DNA of 64,000 nt. Source: an uncultured bacterium. GTDB lineage: Bacteria; Planctomycetota; JAJSAM01; JAJVHW01. Each line of letters opens with the position of its first letter. Position 1 is the first letter of the stretch. The position numbers were made by a program, and so were the translations under genes. The stretch is from positions 186,001 to 250,000 of the forward strand of contig CALKVK010000038.1 in the NCBI GenBank assembly GCA_937996235.1, read 5' to 3'. The notes beneath the pieces were generated by a model that was given only the letters and a program-made list of their open reading frames with translations, ran no database searches and had not been told where the DNA came from. Below, one piece after another: positions 7,807 through 17,314 of the stretch.

Positions 7807-9472
7807 GCAGCCGCAGCCGTACGCGCCGCGTCTCCCCCGCGTCGAGGCGCACCTCCTCGGCCGCCCCCGCGAACCCGCTCCGCGTGGCCGCGACCTTCAG
7901 GAGGCCGGGCTGCACCTCGAACTGCCAGGGCGCCGCGGGGTCGCCCCCGCCGCCCGCGCGCGCGAAGCCTCCGCCCGTTGCGCCCAGGGCGAACACCGAG
8001 ACCGCCGCGAGCGGATCGGGTCGACCATCGGGACCGACCACCTCCACCTCGAGCAGCGCAGCGTCGCCGTCGCGGGCACACCGCTCGAGATCGACGTCCA
8101 CGTACGAGGTCCCTGCGTCGCGAACCTCGATGGCAACCGGCTGCTGCAGTCGGAGAGGTCCGTCCGCTCGCACCAGCCGCACCGCGCGCGCGGCGGCGGC
8201 GTCACCGTCCAGGATGGTGACGGGGCCCGCGGGCACTGCGTCGATGCCCCACGCGGGACCGGTCACCGTCGTCTCGAACTCCCAGTCCTCGCCGCGCACG
8301 CGCAGCCGCACCGTGCCGTCGGCGAGGGCGCTCTCGCGGGGCCGCAGCTCGAGGCGCCCGAACCCGGGAGCCAACCGTGTCAGGCGGACGGTCGTCGTCG
8401 CCGGCACGCCATGTCGCGCGACGTTCACGAGGGGCAGCGCGAACTCCATGGGCGCATAGCCGGGCGGCCGGATGTGAACGAGCACCTCGCCGGAGTCCGC
8501 GGGCGGTATCGGCCAGCGCGAGGCGCCACGGGCCGGCGGTCGCGGGACGCCGACGACGACGCGTCGCGACACCGTCCCCGCGACCGGTCCGTCGCGGTCC
8601 GGCTGCCGCCGGGTGAGCCACGCAGTCGTCCAAGTGACGTCGACGGAGCCGAGTCGCGGGATCGCGGATCCGTCGGTGTCGTCTACGGCCGCGAACGACG
8701 CTGCGTACACCGGAAGCGCGACGAGCGTGACGACCCCGGCGTCGCGAGGAACGGATAGTTCCACGCGGCCGGCTGCGGCGTAGGCGTCGCCGGAGACGCG
8801 CACCACGACATCGGCCGGAGTCGCGACGCCTGCGAGCGTGAACTCCCCGCTGCGGTCGGAGGTCGCCGTCACGTCGTACTCCGTGGGCCCGGACCGCACC
8901 GAGCCGACGACGATCGCGCCCTCCACCCGCGCACCCCAGGGCGTCTCCACCACGCCGCGCAGAGCGGCCGCGCGCGCGAGAGTGACCTCGATCGGCTCTG
9001 CGGCCGCGCCGCCGTCGCGATCGTCGGGCCGCTCCTCGGCGAGTCGCACGACGCGATCCGCGTAGCCGCGTGCGCGCACGCGGATCACGTGGACGTCACT
9101 CCGATCGAGGCGGGCCGTCCCGTACCGATCGGTCGTTGCGATGCGTCGTGGCTCGGTGCGCGCGTCGAACGCATGCGCCGCGCCGTCGCTCTCCTCGGTC
9201 CACAGCTCCGCGCCGGCGATCTCCGCGTTCTCCGGCCCGCGCACATGGAGCAGCAGGTCATGCTGGGTCCGATCATCGTCGCGATACGGCTCAGGCTGCT
9301 GCGCACCGGGCGCGTCGAGTACGTGTGCCCGCGAAGCGGCCGGGGCCGACTCGCGCGTCGCATGCACGACGTCGCTCTCGTCTCCGCCGGATCGGGAGCA
9401 GCAACGGAGAGCGATCGCCGCGGCGAGAACCGCCGCGGCCGCGACTACGGGCGCCACACGCGCGTCATCCAT
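7787..9472 (-). CDS. membrane-anchored carboxypeptidase-regulatory-like domain protein
   Basis: 561 residues. ATG at 9472 has GGAG eight bases upstream; an overlapping GTG at 9475 is possible. The N-terminus is a hydrophobic signal anchor (VAPVVAAAAVLAAAIALRCC) with a Cys pair that is not a good lipobox. The rest is a string of beta-sandwich modules: carboxypeptidase-regulatory-like repeats recognisable by AALRGVVETPWGARVEGA, TSDRSGEFTLAGV and, at the end, a LLKVAATRSGFAGAAEEV repeat. No catalytic site is seen. Such domains usually bind or display rather than catalyse. Its 3' end is inside repeat copy B, hinting at a past duplication of this gene. Confidence 0.8.
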   Translation of the reverse strand: MDDARVAPVVAAAAVLAAAIALRCCSRSGGDESDVVHATRESAPAASRAHVLDAPGAQQPEPYRDDDRTQHDLLLHVRGPENAEIAGAELWTEESDGAAHAFDARTEPRRIATTDRYGTARLDRSDVHVIRVRARGYADRVVRLAEERPDDRDGGAAAEPIEVTLARAAALRGVVETPWGARVEGAIVVGSVRSGPTEYDVTATSDRSGEFTLAGVATPADVVVRVSGDAYAAAGRVELSVPRDAGVVTLVALPVYAASFAAVDDTDGSAIPRLGSVDVTWTTAWLTRRQPDRDGPVAGTVSRRVVVGVPRPPARGASRWPIPPADSGEVLVHIRPPGYAPMEFALPLVNVARHGVPATTTVRLTRLAPGFGRLELRPRESALADGTVRLRVRGEDWEFETTVTGPAWGIDAVPAGPVTILDGDAAAARAVRLVRADGPLRLQQPVAIEVRDAGTSYVDVDLERCARDGDAALLEVEVVGPDGRPDPLAAVSVFALGATGGGFARAGGGGDPAAPWQFEVQPGLLKVAATRSGFAGAAEEVRLDAGETRRVRLRLLDASGR

Positions 9473-9562
9473 CACGCCAACTCCGCTCCCCCGAACGGTC
9501 GGGCTCCTCGCCGCTCGCAGGACACCCTACGGGGGCGCCGCCTCGCGCGCTCCCCGGCGCGA

Positions 9563-9584
9563 TTTTGTGAGCGCGCTCATAAAA
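9563..9584. promoter_or_regulatory. TetR-type operator candidate O1
   Basis: TGAGCGCGCTCA (9568-9579) is a perfect 12-bp palindrome flanked by TTTT and AAAA so that 21 of the 22 bases are dyad-symmetric apart from one pair. This AT-flanked site in the gap before the TetR gene is typical of autoregulatory operators. Confidence 0.7.
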
Positions 9585-9613
9585 AGCATGACACGCCCGC
9601 CCGCCCGCTAAAG

Positions 9614-9625
9614 TGAGCGCGCTCG
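9614..9625. promoter_or_regulatory. TetR-type operator candidate O2
   Basis: TGAGCGCGCTCG repeats the O1 core with one change, 46 bp centre to centre from it and 5 bp before the GGAGG of the TetR gene. Two spaced copies suggest cooperative binding or repression loops over the tetR-ABC1 promoter. Confidence 0.65.
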
Positions 9626-9641
9626 CATTGGAGGTCACACG

Positions 9642-10262
9642 GTGCGGATCACGGCGGCGGCGCGCGAGGAGAACCGGCTGCGCATCCTGCGCGAGGCGCA
9701 GCGGCTGTTCGCGTCGCAGCCCTATGGCGAGGTGACGACGCGCGCGCTCGCGGCGGCGTCGGGCGTGGCGGCGGGGACGCTCTTCAACTACTTCGCGTCG
9801 AAGGAGGCGCTCGCGGCCGAGCTGCTCGACGCGGCCGTCCAGCAGGAGCTCGCGGGCCTGCGCCCGCGCGCCCGCGGCGACGAGTCGCTCGCCGAGGACC
9901 TCTTCGCGCTCGTGCTCAGCGCGATCCGCGCGCTCGAGCCGCTGCGCGGGGCCGTCGGCGCGGTGCTCGCGACGGCGCTCGGGCCGTACACGTCGGGCGG
10001 CGACGACCCGGCGAGCCGCCTGCGGCAGCGCGTGCTCGAGGCGGTGCGCACGACGGTGGCGGCGCACGGCGTGCCGGACGCCGACGACCCCATCACCGGG
10101 CACCTGTTCTGGACCCTCTTCCTCGGCGTGCTCGCGTTCTGGGCGACGGACGACTCGCCGGCCCAGGAGGACACGCTCGTGCTGCTCGACCAGTCGATGC
10201 GCCTGTTCGCGAGTTCGCTGCCCGCGGATCCCGGCGCGATGGAGGTACGCGATGCGCGCTGA
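9642..10262 (+). CDS. TetR/AcrR family transcriptional regulator
   Basis: 206-residue repressor. GTG start with GGAGG seven bases upstream. N-terminal helix-turn-helix: ILREAQRLFASQPYGEVTTR then ALAAASGVAAGTLFNYFASKE, the canonical TetR DNA-binding segment (about residues 14-62). The C-terminal ligand domain (about 65-195) is helical with no recognised ligand class. Two TGAGCGCGCTC palindromes precede the gene, so autoregulation is likely. It overlaps the ABC1 kinase gene by 11 bp and the two form an operon; the kinase is the obvious co-regulated target. Ligand unknown, perhaps a lipid or acyl compound given the partner family (inference). Confidence 0.92.
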   Translation: MRITAAAREENRLRILREAQRLFASQPYGEVTTRALAAASGVAAGTLFNYFASKEALAAELLDAAVQQELAGLRPRARGDESLAEDLFALVLSAIRALEPLRGAVGAVLATALGPYTSGGDDPASRLRQRVLEAVRTTVAAHGVPDADDPITGHLFWTLFLGVLAFWATDDSPAQEDTLVLLDQSMRLFASSLPADPGAMEVRDAR

Positions 10263-11649
10263 CGTCATGGAACTGCTCTCGTCGGTCGACGACGACGTCG
10301 CCCTGCCCGCGCCGCTCGCGCCGGGCGGCGGCAGCCGCACGCCGCTGCCCCGCAGCCGCACGCGGCGCCTGTTCGCGCTCGGCTCGATGCAGGCGCGCGT
10401 CGCCGCGGCGTACGCGCTCTGCCGCGTCCGCGAGGTCTTCGCGACCGAGGAGGAGAAGCGCGCGCTGCGCTCGAAGACGCACATGGTCGCGGCCATGCGG
10501 CTCCTCGACGGCGCGTCGTACCTGCGCGGCATGGTGATGAAGGTCGCGCAGGCGCTCGCGTCGTACGGCGAGCTGACGCCGCGCGAGTACGTCGAGGTGC
10601 TGGACGCGCTCCACTTCGAGGCGCCGCCCATGCACTTCGCGCTGCTCCGCGAGCAGTTCCGGCGCGACCTCGGCGCGGAGCCGGAGCGCCTGTTCGCGTC
10701 GTTCGAGACCGATGCGTTCGCCGCGGCGTCGATCGGACAGGTCCACGCGGCGCGCACGCACGACGGGCACGACGTCGCCGTGAAGGTGCAGTACCCGGGC
10801 ATCGCGCGCGCCATCGACAGCGACACGCGCGCGTGGCTCGCACTGCTCGCGTCGATGCCGTTCCTGAAGGACCGGCGCTACGAGGCGGACGTCGTCCGCG
10901 AGGCGCGTGCGGGACTCGTGCGCGAGACCGACTACCGCGTCGAGGCGCGGACGGCGGACGACGTCGCAGCGGCGCTGGCCGACCTGGCCGACGTCGTCGT
11001 GCCGCGCGTGCACCCCGCGCTCTCGGGCGAGCACGTCCTGACGCTCGACCTGCTGCGCGGCGACCACCTCGATGCGTTCCTCGCGCGCGATCCCTCGCAG
11101 GAGCAGCGCGACCGCGCCGGCGAGTCGCTGCTGCGGGCCGTCTCGCGCCTCTACTACGGCGAGCGGACGATCCTCGGCGACCCGGGACCGGGCAACTTCC
11201 TGTTCCTGCGCGACGGGCGGCTCGGCGTGCTCGACTTCGGCTGCTACCGGCGCTTCACCGACGCGGAGTGGGAGCTCATCGTAGCGATGTGCCGCGCGGA
11301 GCGCGCCGGCGCGGACCTCGACGCGCTGCTGCTGCGGTGCGCGCGGCTCGACGCCGAGCCGCACGTCGATCCGACGCACCTGCAGGCGCTCCGCGACACG
11401 ACCGCCTGGTACTTCGAGAGCACGCGCCACGAGGGCGCGTTCGACTTCGGCGACGTCGCCTACCTGCGACGCGGCATGGAACTGCAGAAGCGGATCATGG
11501 AGCGGCGCCAGACGCGTCAGATGCCGGTGTTCCTGTGGCAGACGCGCAGCTTCACCGGCACGCGCGCGCTGCTGCACCGCCTGCGCGCCCGCGTGGACCA
11601 CCGCCGCATCGACCGCGAGGAGATGGAGCGCGCGGGCGTCGTGAGCTGA
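10252..11649 (+). CDS. ABC1/AarF/UbiB-family atypical kinase
   Basis: 465-residue protein-kinase-like ATPase of the family that supports quinone and lipid homeostasis. ATG inside the TetR gene's end with GGAGG six bases upstream. Family features: KxGQ-type motif read as KVAQ (97-100), the alanine-rich loop AAASIGQVHAA, VAVKVQYPG lysine, an ETDYRVEA segment, GDPGPGNFLF and LDFGCYR. Two unusual residues: the Gly of KxGQ is Ala, and the second His of the usual DPHPGN is Gly. No transmembrane segments are obvious, in contrast to UbiB. It is co-transcribed with the TetR regulator. Substrate not predictable; ATPase rather than protein kinase activity would be typical. Confidence 0.9.
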   Translation: MRADVMELLSSVDDDVALPAPLAPGGGSRTPLPRSRTRRLFALGSMQARVAAAYALCRVREVFATEEEKRALRSKTHMVAAMRLLDGASYLRGMVMKVAQALASYGELTPREYVEVLDALHFEAPPMHFALLREQFRRDLGAEPERLFASFETDAFAAASIGQVHAARTHDGHDVAVKVQYPGIARAIDSDTRAWLALLASMPFLKDRRYEADVVREARAGLVRETDYRVEARTADDVAAALADLADVVVPRVHPALSGEHVLTLDLLRGDHLDAFLARDPSQEQRDRAGESLLRAVSRLYYGERTILGDPGPGNFLFLRDGRLGVLDFGCYRRFTDAEWELIVAMCRAERAGADLDALLLRCARLDAEPHVDPTHLQALRDTTAWYFESTRHEGAFDFGDVAYLRRGMELQKRIMERRQTRQMPVFLWQTRSFTGTRALLHRLRARVDHRRIDREEMERAGVVS

Positions 11650-11785
11650 GAGCTCCGCGTCGGACGGCGACGGAGTGCGGCCCGCGCCACGCGCAGGATC
11701 GGCGTGCGCGCTACCCTGTTCGGCCGGCTCGCGGCGCGGGGCTGCGCGCAACGTCCCGCTCGACGCAGTTCCCGAGGACGAACGG

Positions 11786-12496
11786 ATGCCACAGAGGGTC
11801 CGCGACATCGCCGTTCGTGGACTCGTGATCGGCGCGCTGTACGGGACGGCCGGGGGCGCGTTCGCACTCCATGAGGAGCGGACGCGGCAGCGCTCCGGCA
11901 CAGCTCTCCTCTTCGCGGCGATGCTGACGACGTGGGCGCTGTGGCGCGTCGGGGCCTGGCTGCTCACGCGCCGCGAGCGCAACCGCCGCACCGCCGCCAC
12001 CTCCACACTGCTGCAGGAGCTCGACGGTCGGACGGTCGTGGCGTACACGACACGGCGCACGACGCGCCCCGTGATCGAGCGCGACGTCCTGCCGCGCTTC
12101 CCCGGTGTCGTGGCGCTGTGCGTCGGCACCAACTCCGCCGAGCGAGACGGACGCTCTGTCGTGCCGCCCGAGAAGGGTCCGTGGTTCTGGGTCCTCAAGC
12201 ACGCGTCGGCGTCAGGCTCGTATCCGCTGTGGGTTCACGTCCGCGCGGGCGCCGTTCGCGGCGCGTCGATCCAAGGCGCGGTGCACGCACTCGAGAAGAA
12301 GTTCGTCGAGCCGGAGATCGCGCACCGCTGGATCGCCGAGGCACTGGAGTCCGCCTGCCGCCCCGGCGACGACGGGTTCCGCGTCGTGGACCTCGATGAC
12401 GTAGGGATGGGCGCGCCCCCGAACCGCGCCCACACGTTCGGCATGGTCGTCGGGTCGGTGCTCCTCGGCGCGCTCGGCCTGTGGCTCGCGCGCTGA
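11786..12496 (+). CDS. membrane protein with N- and C-terminal transmembrane segments
   Basis: 236 residues, ATG at 11786; a longer in-frame start at 11675 is possible but would lack a hydrophobic start. Two hydrophobic segments lie near the N-terminus (LVIGALYGTAGGAFAL and LLFAAMLTTWALWRVGAWLL) and one ends the protein (MVVGSVLLGALGLWLAR). The soluble middle part (about 75-210) has LDGRTVVAYTTRRTTRPVIERD and LWVHVRAGAV, unlike any family I know. Base use is less extreme than its neighbours. Function unknown. Confidence 0.65.
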   Translation: MPQRVRDIAVRGLVIGALYGTAGGAFALHEERTRQRSGTALLFAAMLTTWALWRVGAWLLTRRERNRRTAATSTLLQELDGRTVVAYTTRRTTRPVIERDVLPRFPGVVALCVGTNSAERDGRSVVPPEKGPWFWVLKHASASGSYPLWVHVRAGAVRGASIQGAVHALEKKFVEPEIAHRWIAEALESACRPGDDGFRVVDLDDVGMGAPPNRAHTFGMVVGSVLLGALGLWLAR

Positions 12497-12529
12497 CGTC
12501 GCCGCCGGACTCGGACCCCGCCCGCCGCG

Positions 12530-15469
12530 CTACCGCGCCCAGCGGCCGGACGTCGCCTTCTTGCGACGGATGAGTGCCGTCGCGAAGGACTGCGCGAGCG
12601 TGGTCGGGGAGCGGACCTGCAGGACGAACCCGAGGTCGTACGTCAGCGCGGCGTCGCCCACGGGCGGGACGTCGCTCTCGCCGGGAGCGAGCGGCAACGT
12701 CGTGAACTGGACGGTGCGCGCGCGATTGTCGAGCGTGACGCGCGCGAGTCCGTACGAGCTGCCGGATCCCAGACGGAACACGCTCTTGGTATCGGAGGAG
12801 CCGCTGCGCCGGAACGCGGCCGCAGCGGCGCCCACCTCGGTGCGACGCAACTCGGCGTAGAACTCGTCGCCGCCCGTCTCGCCGATGAGGAGCGGCCCGC
12901 CCTCGAACGGCGCCATCGCGCAGGTGCAGCTCAGCGTGTCGCCCGCCGCGGTCTGGACGACCGACATGCGGAACGGGATGAGCACGCCGCTCACGGTGCG
13001 ATCCTTCCGGAACGAGAACGAGCCCGTGCTGCGGCGCGAGCGCGACTCGCGGTGCGCGAACTCGAACGTGCCGGCGGAGCGGCACGCGTCGCCGACGGCG
13101 GGAGTGAGAACGACCTCCACGCGGACGCGGACGGCGTCCGGACCGTTCGACTCCTCGAACCCGACGAACCCGCGGAGGTCGAGCCCGCTGACGGACACGT
13201 CGAACGCGCCGTCCGACCGGACGCTCACCGAGTACCGCGGCGACTCCTTGCGCGCGCTGCGGGCGCGTCCGCGCGCGTCGAGCGTCGCGAGGAACGGGAG
13301 CGGCGCGCCGTTCACGAGCACGTGCAGGGTCGCGCCCTCGAACGTCTCGGGGAAGTCGAGCTGGTCGAGCACGCCTCCGAGGGCGAGCGTGTCGGCCGCC
13401 GCGCCGCCGTCGTGCTTCTTCCAGTTCACGCCGAACCGGGCATTCGCGAGATAGAGCGTCCCGAGATTGGTCTGCACGGTCGTCGCGAGGCGCGACTCGT
13501 CGTCGGCGAAGCTCGTCTGGTCGGAGCTCAGCTCGACACCCGCGACGTTCTCGATCGTCGTCGCGAACGTCGGGCCGACGACGCCCGAGACCGTCAGGAT
13601 CACGTCGCTCTGCGGGAGCAGGTCGCCCGCGCGGAGGACGTACGTGGGCCCGGCCGTCATCACCTGTCCGAGCGAGGACGTGACGACGACGTCGCCGAGC
13701 ACCGCGGGCGGGGTCTCGTACACCTCGACGTCCCGCGCGATGTCGTATCCGTCGTTCACCACGCGGACCGTGAACGTGACGGGCGCGCCGGGCCACACGA
13801 CGCCACCCGGGGCGTCGGATGTCGTCTCGACGCGCACGTTCACGTCGAGTTCCACGGCTCCGAAGTCGGTGCCGTCGTCCGCGTCCGCGACCCCGAGGAG
13901 GTTCGACGTGCGCGGCGCGCCGCGGGCGTCCGTCTGCAGGCCGCCGAAGTTCGCTCCTGCGTCGAGCGCGGGACTGCCCGGCCCTGGCAGGTACGTGGGG
14001 ACGGGGCCGCCGTTCGACGCCAGTTCGCCGAGCAGCGGATCGGCGGTGACGAGGTCGAGCGGGGCGAGTCCGGAGTTCCTCTCGACGAGGGCGCGCACGA
14101 CGGCGACGCCCGTGAGCCCGGATCCGTCGGAGGTCAGCACCGCGTCGGTGGCTCCGTTCGCCGTGTTCGCGAGGATCGAGTTGCCGAGATCGAGGAGGCC
14201 GGGGACGCCCGAGGCCTGCGTGGCGAGGTAGTAGACGGCCCCGCCGCCCTGGTCGGCGCGGCACTCGTTGAACGTGCAGAAGCGCGCGGAGAGCGACCCG
14301 CCGCGGCTGAAGATCGCGCCGCCGAACCCGCTCCCCGCCTGGCCCGTGCCCCCGCCGAGGACGCCGACCCCGCCGGCGCCGCCCACCGCACCGTTGCGGC
14401 CGAACGTGCAGTTCGTCAGCGTGACGCTGCCGACGTCGTTGAAGATCGCGCCGCCCATGCCGGCGCCGCCGCCGCCACCGCCGCCCGACGCGAACAGGCT
14501 CTGATTGCCGCCCTTCGCGCCGGCGCCGCCGCCGTAGCCGCCCACGCCGCCGGACCCGATGCCGCCCAGGCCGTAGCCGCTGCCGCCGCCACCTCCGCCG
14601 AACCCTCCGCCGCCGCCGGGGAGCGACGCGCCGGCGCCGGCATACGTGCCGCTGCCGCCGCCGCCGCCGCCGAAGCCGCCGTTCCCGGGCACCGACGGCG
14701 GGCTGAAGGCGTTGCCCGTCGCCGCGCCCCCACCGCCGCCGCCCGCGCCGCCGTCGCCGCCGGCTCCACCGAACGCCTGACCCGCCGTGCCGCCGTTCGG
14801 GAGGCCGCCGAGGCCGCCGTTGCTGCCCACCGCCGGTCCGCCGTCGGTGATCAGGCCCGCACCGCCGCCGCCGCCGCCGATCCCCTGACCGAGGCTCTCC
14901 CCGCCCGCGCCGCCGGTCGCGTAGTTGTCCGTGAACGTGCACGCCTCGGCGACGAGCGTCCCGCGGTTGTAGATCGCGCCGCCGAGTCCGGCCGAGCCGC
15001 CGCCCATGCCGCCCGACTGCGAGCCGCCGCCCTTCGAGCCGACGGAGTGGCCGCCCGTCACCCGCACGCGCCGCAGCGTGAGCGAGGCGCCCTCCGCGAT
15101 CGTGAACATGCGTGCGCGCGCGACGCTGCCGTTGACCTGCAGTGTGGGTCCGAGTTCCGTGGCGCCCTCGATCGTGACGTCGGCCGTGATCGTGAAGATC
15201 GTCGGCCCGTAGTCCCCGAACGTCTCGGTGTTCAGGTCGAGCAGCGTCGCCTCGGGCGCGAACGTGATGCGGTGCGAGCCGCCCCTGGCGTTCGCCTGCG
15301 CGAGCGCGTCGCGCAGGCTGCCGGTGCCGCCGTCCACCTGCGTCGTGACGACGAACTCGTCGGCGCGCGCGATGGGCGGCGCCGCCAGCAGCGCGGCGAG
15401 CGCTCCGACGCCCGCGAGGGTCCTCATCGAACGACGCACGGTCGAACGGCGCACTGGGACTCGACGCAT
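12530..15469 (-). CDS. 979-aa secreted glycine-rich protein with choice-of-anchor-like and DUF11-like domains
   Basis: ATG with AGGAGGAG five bases upstream. After a signal peptide (cut near ARA-DEF) comes a CSLREA-type start (FVVTTQVDGGTGSLRDALAQ), then a beta-helix-type segment interrupted by a long glycine-rich region (about 150-390) with GGGG runs and repeated GGAIYNRG/GGAIFN motifs, resembling polymorphic outer-membrane or PE_PGRS-like surface proteins. About residues 490-640 resemble a DUF11/CARDB-type domain (VTFTVRVVNDGYDIARDV). The last 330 residues form an Ig-like part shared in style with other exported proteins here. No transmembrane anchor is seen at the C-terminus. Likely a secreted or surface protein; role unknown. 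Confidence 0.85.
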   Translation of the reverse strand: MRRVPVRRSTVRRSMRTLAGVGALAALLAAPPIARADEFVVTTQVDGGTGSLRDALAQANARGGSHRITFAPEATLLDLNTETFGDYGPTIFTITADVTIEGATELGPTLQVNGSVARARMFTIAEGASLTLRRVRVTGGHSVGSKGGGSQSGGMGGGSAGLGGAIYNRGTLVAEACTFTDNYATGGAGGESLGQGIGGGGGGAGLITDGGPAVGSNGGLGGLPNGGTAGQAFGGAGGDGGAGGGGGGAATGNAFSPPSVPGNGGFGGGGGGSGTYAGAGASLPGGGGGFGGGGGGSGYGLGGIGSGGVGGYGGGAGAKGGNQSLFASGGGGGGGAGMGGAIFNDVGSVTLTNCTFGRNGAVGGAGGVGVLGGGTGQAGSGFGGAIFSRGGSLSARFCTFNECRADQGGGAVYYLATQASGVPGLLDLGNSILANTANGATDAVLTSDGSGLTGVAVVRALVERNSGLAPLDLVTADPLLGELASNGGPVPTYLPGPGSPALDAGANFGGLQTDARGAPRTSNLLGVADADDGTDFGAVELDVNVRVETTSDAPGGVVWPGAPVTFTVRVVNDGYDIARDVEVYETPPAVLGDVVVTSSLGQVMTAGPTYVLRAGDLLPQSDVILTVSGVVGPTFATTIENVAGVELSSDQTSFADDESRLATTVQTNLGTLYLANARFGVNWKKHDGGAAADTLALGGVLDQLDFPETFEGATLHVLVNGAPLPFLATLDARGRARSARKESPRYSVSVRSDGAFDVSVSGLDLRGFVGFEESNGPDAVRVRVEVVLTPAVGDACRSAGTFEFAHRESRSRRSTGSFSFRKDRTVSGVLIPFRMSVVQTAAGDTLSCTCAMAPFEGGPLLIGETGGDEFYAELRRTEVGAAAAAFRRSGSSDTKSVFRLGSGSSYGLARVTLDNRARTVQFTTLPLAPGESDVPPVGDAALTYDLGFVLQVRSPTTLAQSFATALIRRKKATSGRWAR

Positions 15470-15747
15470 CGGGCTCCTCCTCGGTCGGGGCGACGGAGGT
15501 TAGCGGCGGGACGCGACCGCGATCACACCCGTCCGCCGTCGACGCTGTCGGACGCGGGCGGCGTGTCGCCGCGCGCGCCGCGGAGCGCTCGGGTACGTGG
15601 GTCCGCGCGAGCCGTCCCGGCTACACTCCGTGGGCTTCGGCGAGGCGGCCATCGCCGCATCGCGGGAACGCGGCTGCACCCGGAGCGGACCGCGCGGACG
15701 CAGCCGCCGTCCGACGCGCCGCTCGCGGAGCGGAACGGAGGCGTGTG

Positions 15748-17163
15748 GTGGTGACAGATCCACTGCCCCGGATCATCCAGGGCGGGATGGGAGTCGGGGT
15801 CTCCTCGTGGCGCCTCGCCCGTGCGGTGTCGCAGGGCGGCGGGCTGGGCGTCGTCGCCGGGACGGCCCTCGACGTGGTGCTCGCGCGGCGGCTGCAGACG
15901 GGCGATCCCTGCGGCAGCGTGCGCCGCGCGCTCGCCGCGCTGCCGCTGCCGGGTGCCGCCGCGCGGATCCTCGACCGGTGGTTCGTTCCGGGCGGCAAGC
16001 CGCCCACCGCAGCGTTCGCGCCGACGCCGATGCCCACGGTGGAGATGACGCGCGACGCGCTCGAACTCATCGTGGCGGGCAACTTCGTGGAGGTCTTCCT
16101 CGCGAAGGAGGGCCACGCCGGCCCCGTCGGGATCAACTACCTCGAGAAGATCCAGATGCCGACGCTGCCCTCGCTCCACGGAGCGCTGCTCGCCGACGTG
16201 GACGCGGTCCTGGTGGGAGCCGGGATCCCGGTGGGCATCCCGGACGTGCTCGACCGACTCGCGCGCGCCGAACCGGCGCGGCTGCGGATCGACGTCGCGG
16301 GAGCGGCCGGCGGCGAGGCCGTCCACCAGGTGTTCGATCCGCGTGCGCTCGACCCGCACGCGCTGCCCCGCCGGAGGCCCCGCTTCCTCGCCATCGTGTC
16401 GTCCGCGACGGTCGCGCGGACGCTCGTGCGCCGGGCCGGCGACGGCATCGACGGCTTCGTCGTGGAGCACCACGTCGCGGGCGGTCACAACGCGCCGCCG
16501 CGGCGGGCGGGGCGCAGCGAGGGCGGCGCCCGCGGGTTCGGGCCGGCCGACGAGCCCGACCTGGAGGTGTTCCGCGGTCTGGGCGTGCCGTTCTGGCTGG
16601 CGGGCGCCGAGGCGACGCCCGACGCGCTGCGCGGCGCGACTGCGCTCGGCGCACACGGCGTCCAGGTCGGCAGCGCGTTCGCGCTCTGCGACGAGTCGGG
16701 CATGCTGCCGGAGATCCGCCGCGAGATCATCGCGCGGCACGACGCGGGCACGCTGACGGTCCGGACCGACTTCACGGCATCGCCGACGGGCTACCCGTTC
16801 AAGCTCGTGGAACTCCCGGGCACCACCGCGGACGAAGGCGTCCGTGCGGCGCGCCGCCGCGTGTGCGACCTCGGCTACCTGCGCGAGGTCTACGCGCGGG
16901 AGGACGGCGTCCTCGGCTACCGCTGCCCGGGCGAGCCGCAGGCGGCGTTCGCGCAGAAGGGTGGCGACGTGGCCGCGTGCGAGGGCAAGAACTGCCTCTG
17001 CAACGGCCTGCTCGGGACGATCGGGCTGCAGCAGGTCCGCGCTGGCCGGCGTGAGCCGCCCACGGTCACGCTCGGGGCGGACCTCGGGTTCCTCGACCAC
17101 ATCCCGCGCGGGCCCGGCGGCGCCTACGCCGCCCGCGACGTGCTCTCGTACCTGCGCGGCTGA
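15748..17163 (+). CDS. nitronate monooxygenase / PfaD-like FMN enoyl reductase family protein
   Basis: 471 residues. Three consecutive GTG codons (15745, 15748, 15751) follow GGAGG at 15737; the middle one gives the best spacing. The N-terminus (PLPRIIQGGMGVGVSSWRLA) is the phosphate-binding start of the 2-nitropropane dioxygenase TIM barrel; EHHVAGGHNAPP holds the catalytic-type His; VQVGSAFALCDESG is the FMN phosphate-binding end of the barrel. A C-terminal extension contains CEGKNCLCNGLLGTIG, the Cys-rich motif shared with PfaD-type enoyl reductases rather than classic nitronate monooxygenases. Cytoplasmic flavoprotein; substrate uncertain, either nitronate oxidation or an enoyl/keto reduction. 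Confidence 0.85.
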   Translation: MVTDPLPRIIQGGMGVGVSSWRLARAVSQGGGLGVVAGTALDVVLARRLQTGDPCGSVRRALAALPLPGAAARILDRWFVPGGKPPTAAFAPTPMPTVEMTRDALELIVAGNFVEVFLAKEGHAGPVGINYLEKIQMPTLPSLHGALLADVDAVLVGAGIPVGIPDVLDRLARAEPARLRIDVAGAAGGEAVHQVFDPRALDPHALPRRRPRFLAIVSSATVARTLVRRAGDGIDGFVVEHHVAGGHNAPPRRAGRSEGGARGFGPADEPDLEVFRGLGVPFWLAGAEATPDALRGATALGAHGVQVGSAFALCDESGMLPEIRREIIARHDAGTLTVRTDFTASPTGYPFKLVELPGTTADEGVRAARRRVCDLGYLREVYAREDGVLGYRCPGEPQAAFAQKGGDVAACEGKNCLCNGLLGTIGLQQVRAGRREPPTVTLGADLGFLDHIPRGPGGAYAARDVLSYLRG

Positions 17164-17314
17164 TCGGCCCGCGGACTGCGCTCGGCGTCCGCTCGTCCCG
17201 CAGGCTCCGCGGGCGCGCTCCTGCGGACGGGGAGACACCGGACCCGGGTCGCGCGCCGTGGGGCGGCGCGCGCACGGGCGCCCGGGCGGTGCGACGGCCC
17301 GGAGTCCAGCCGCC

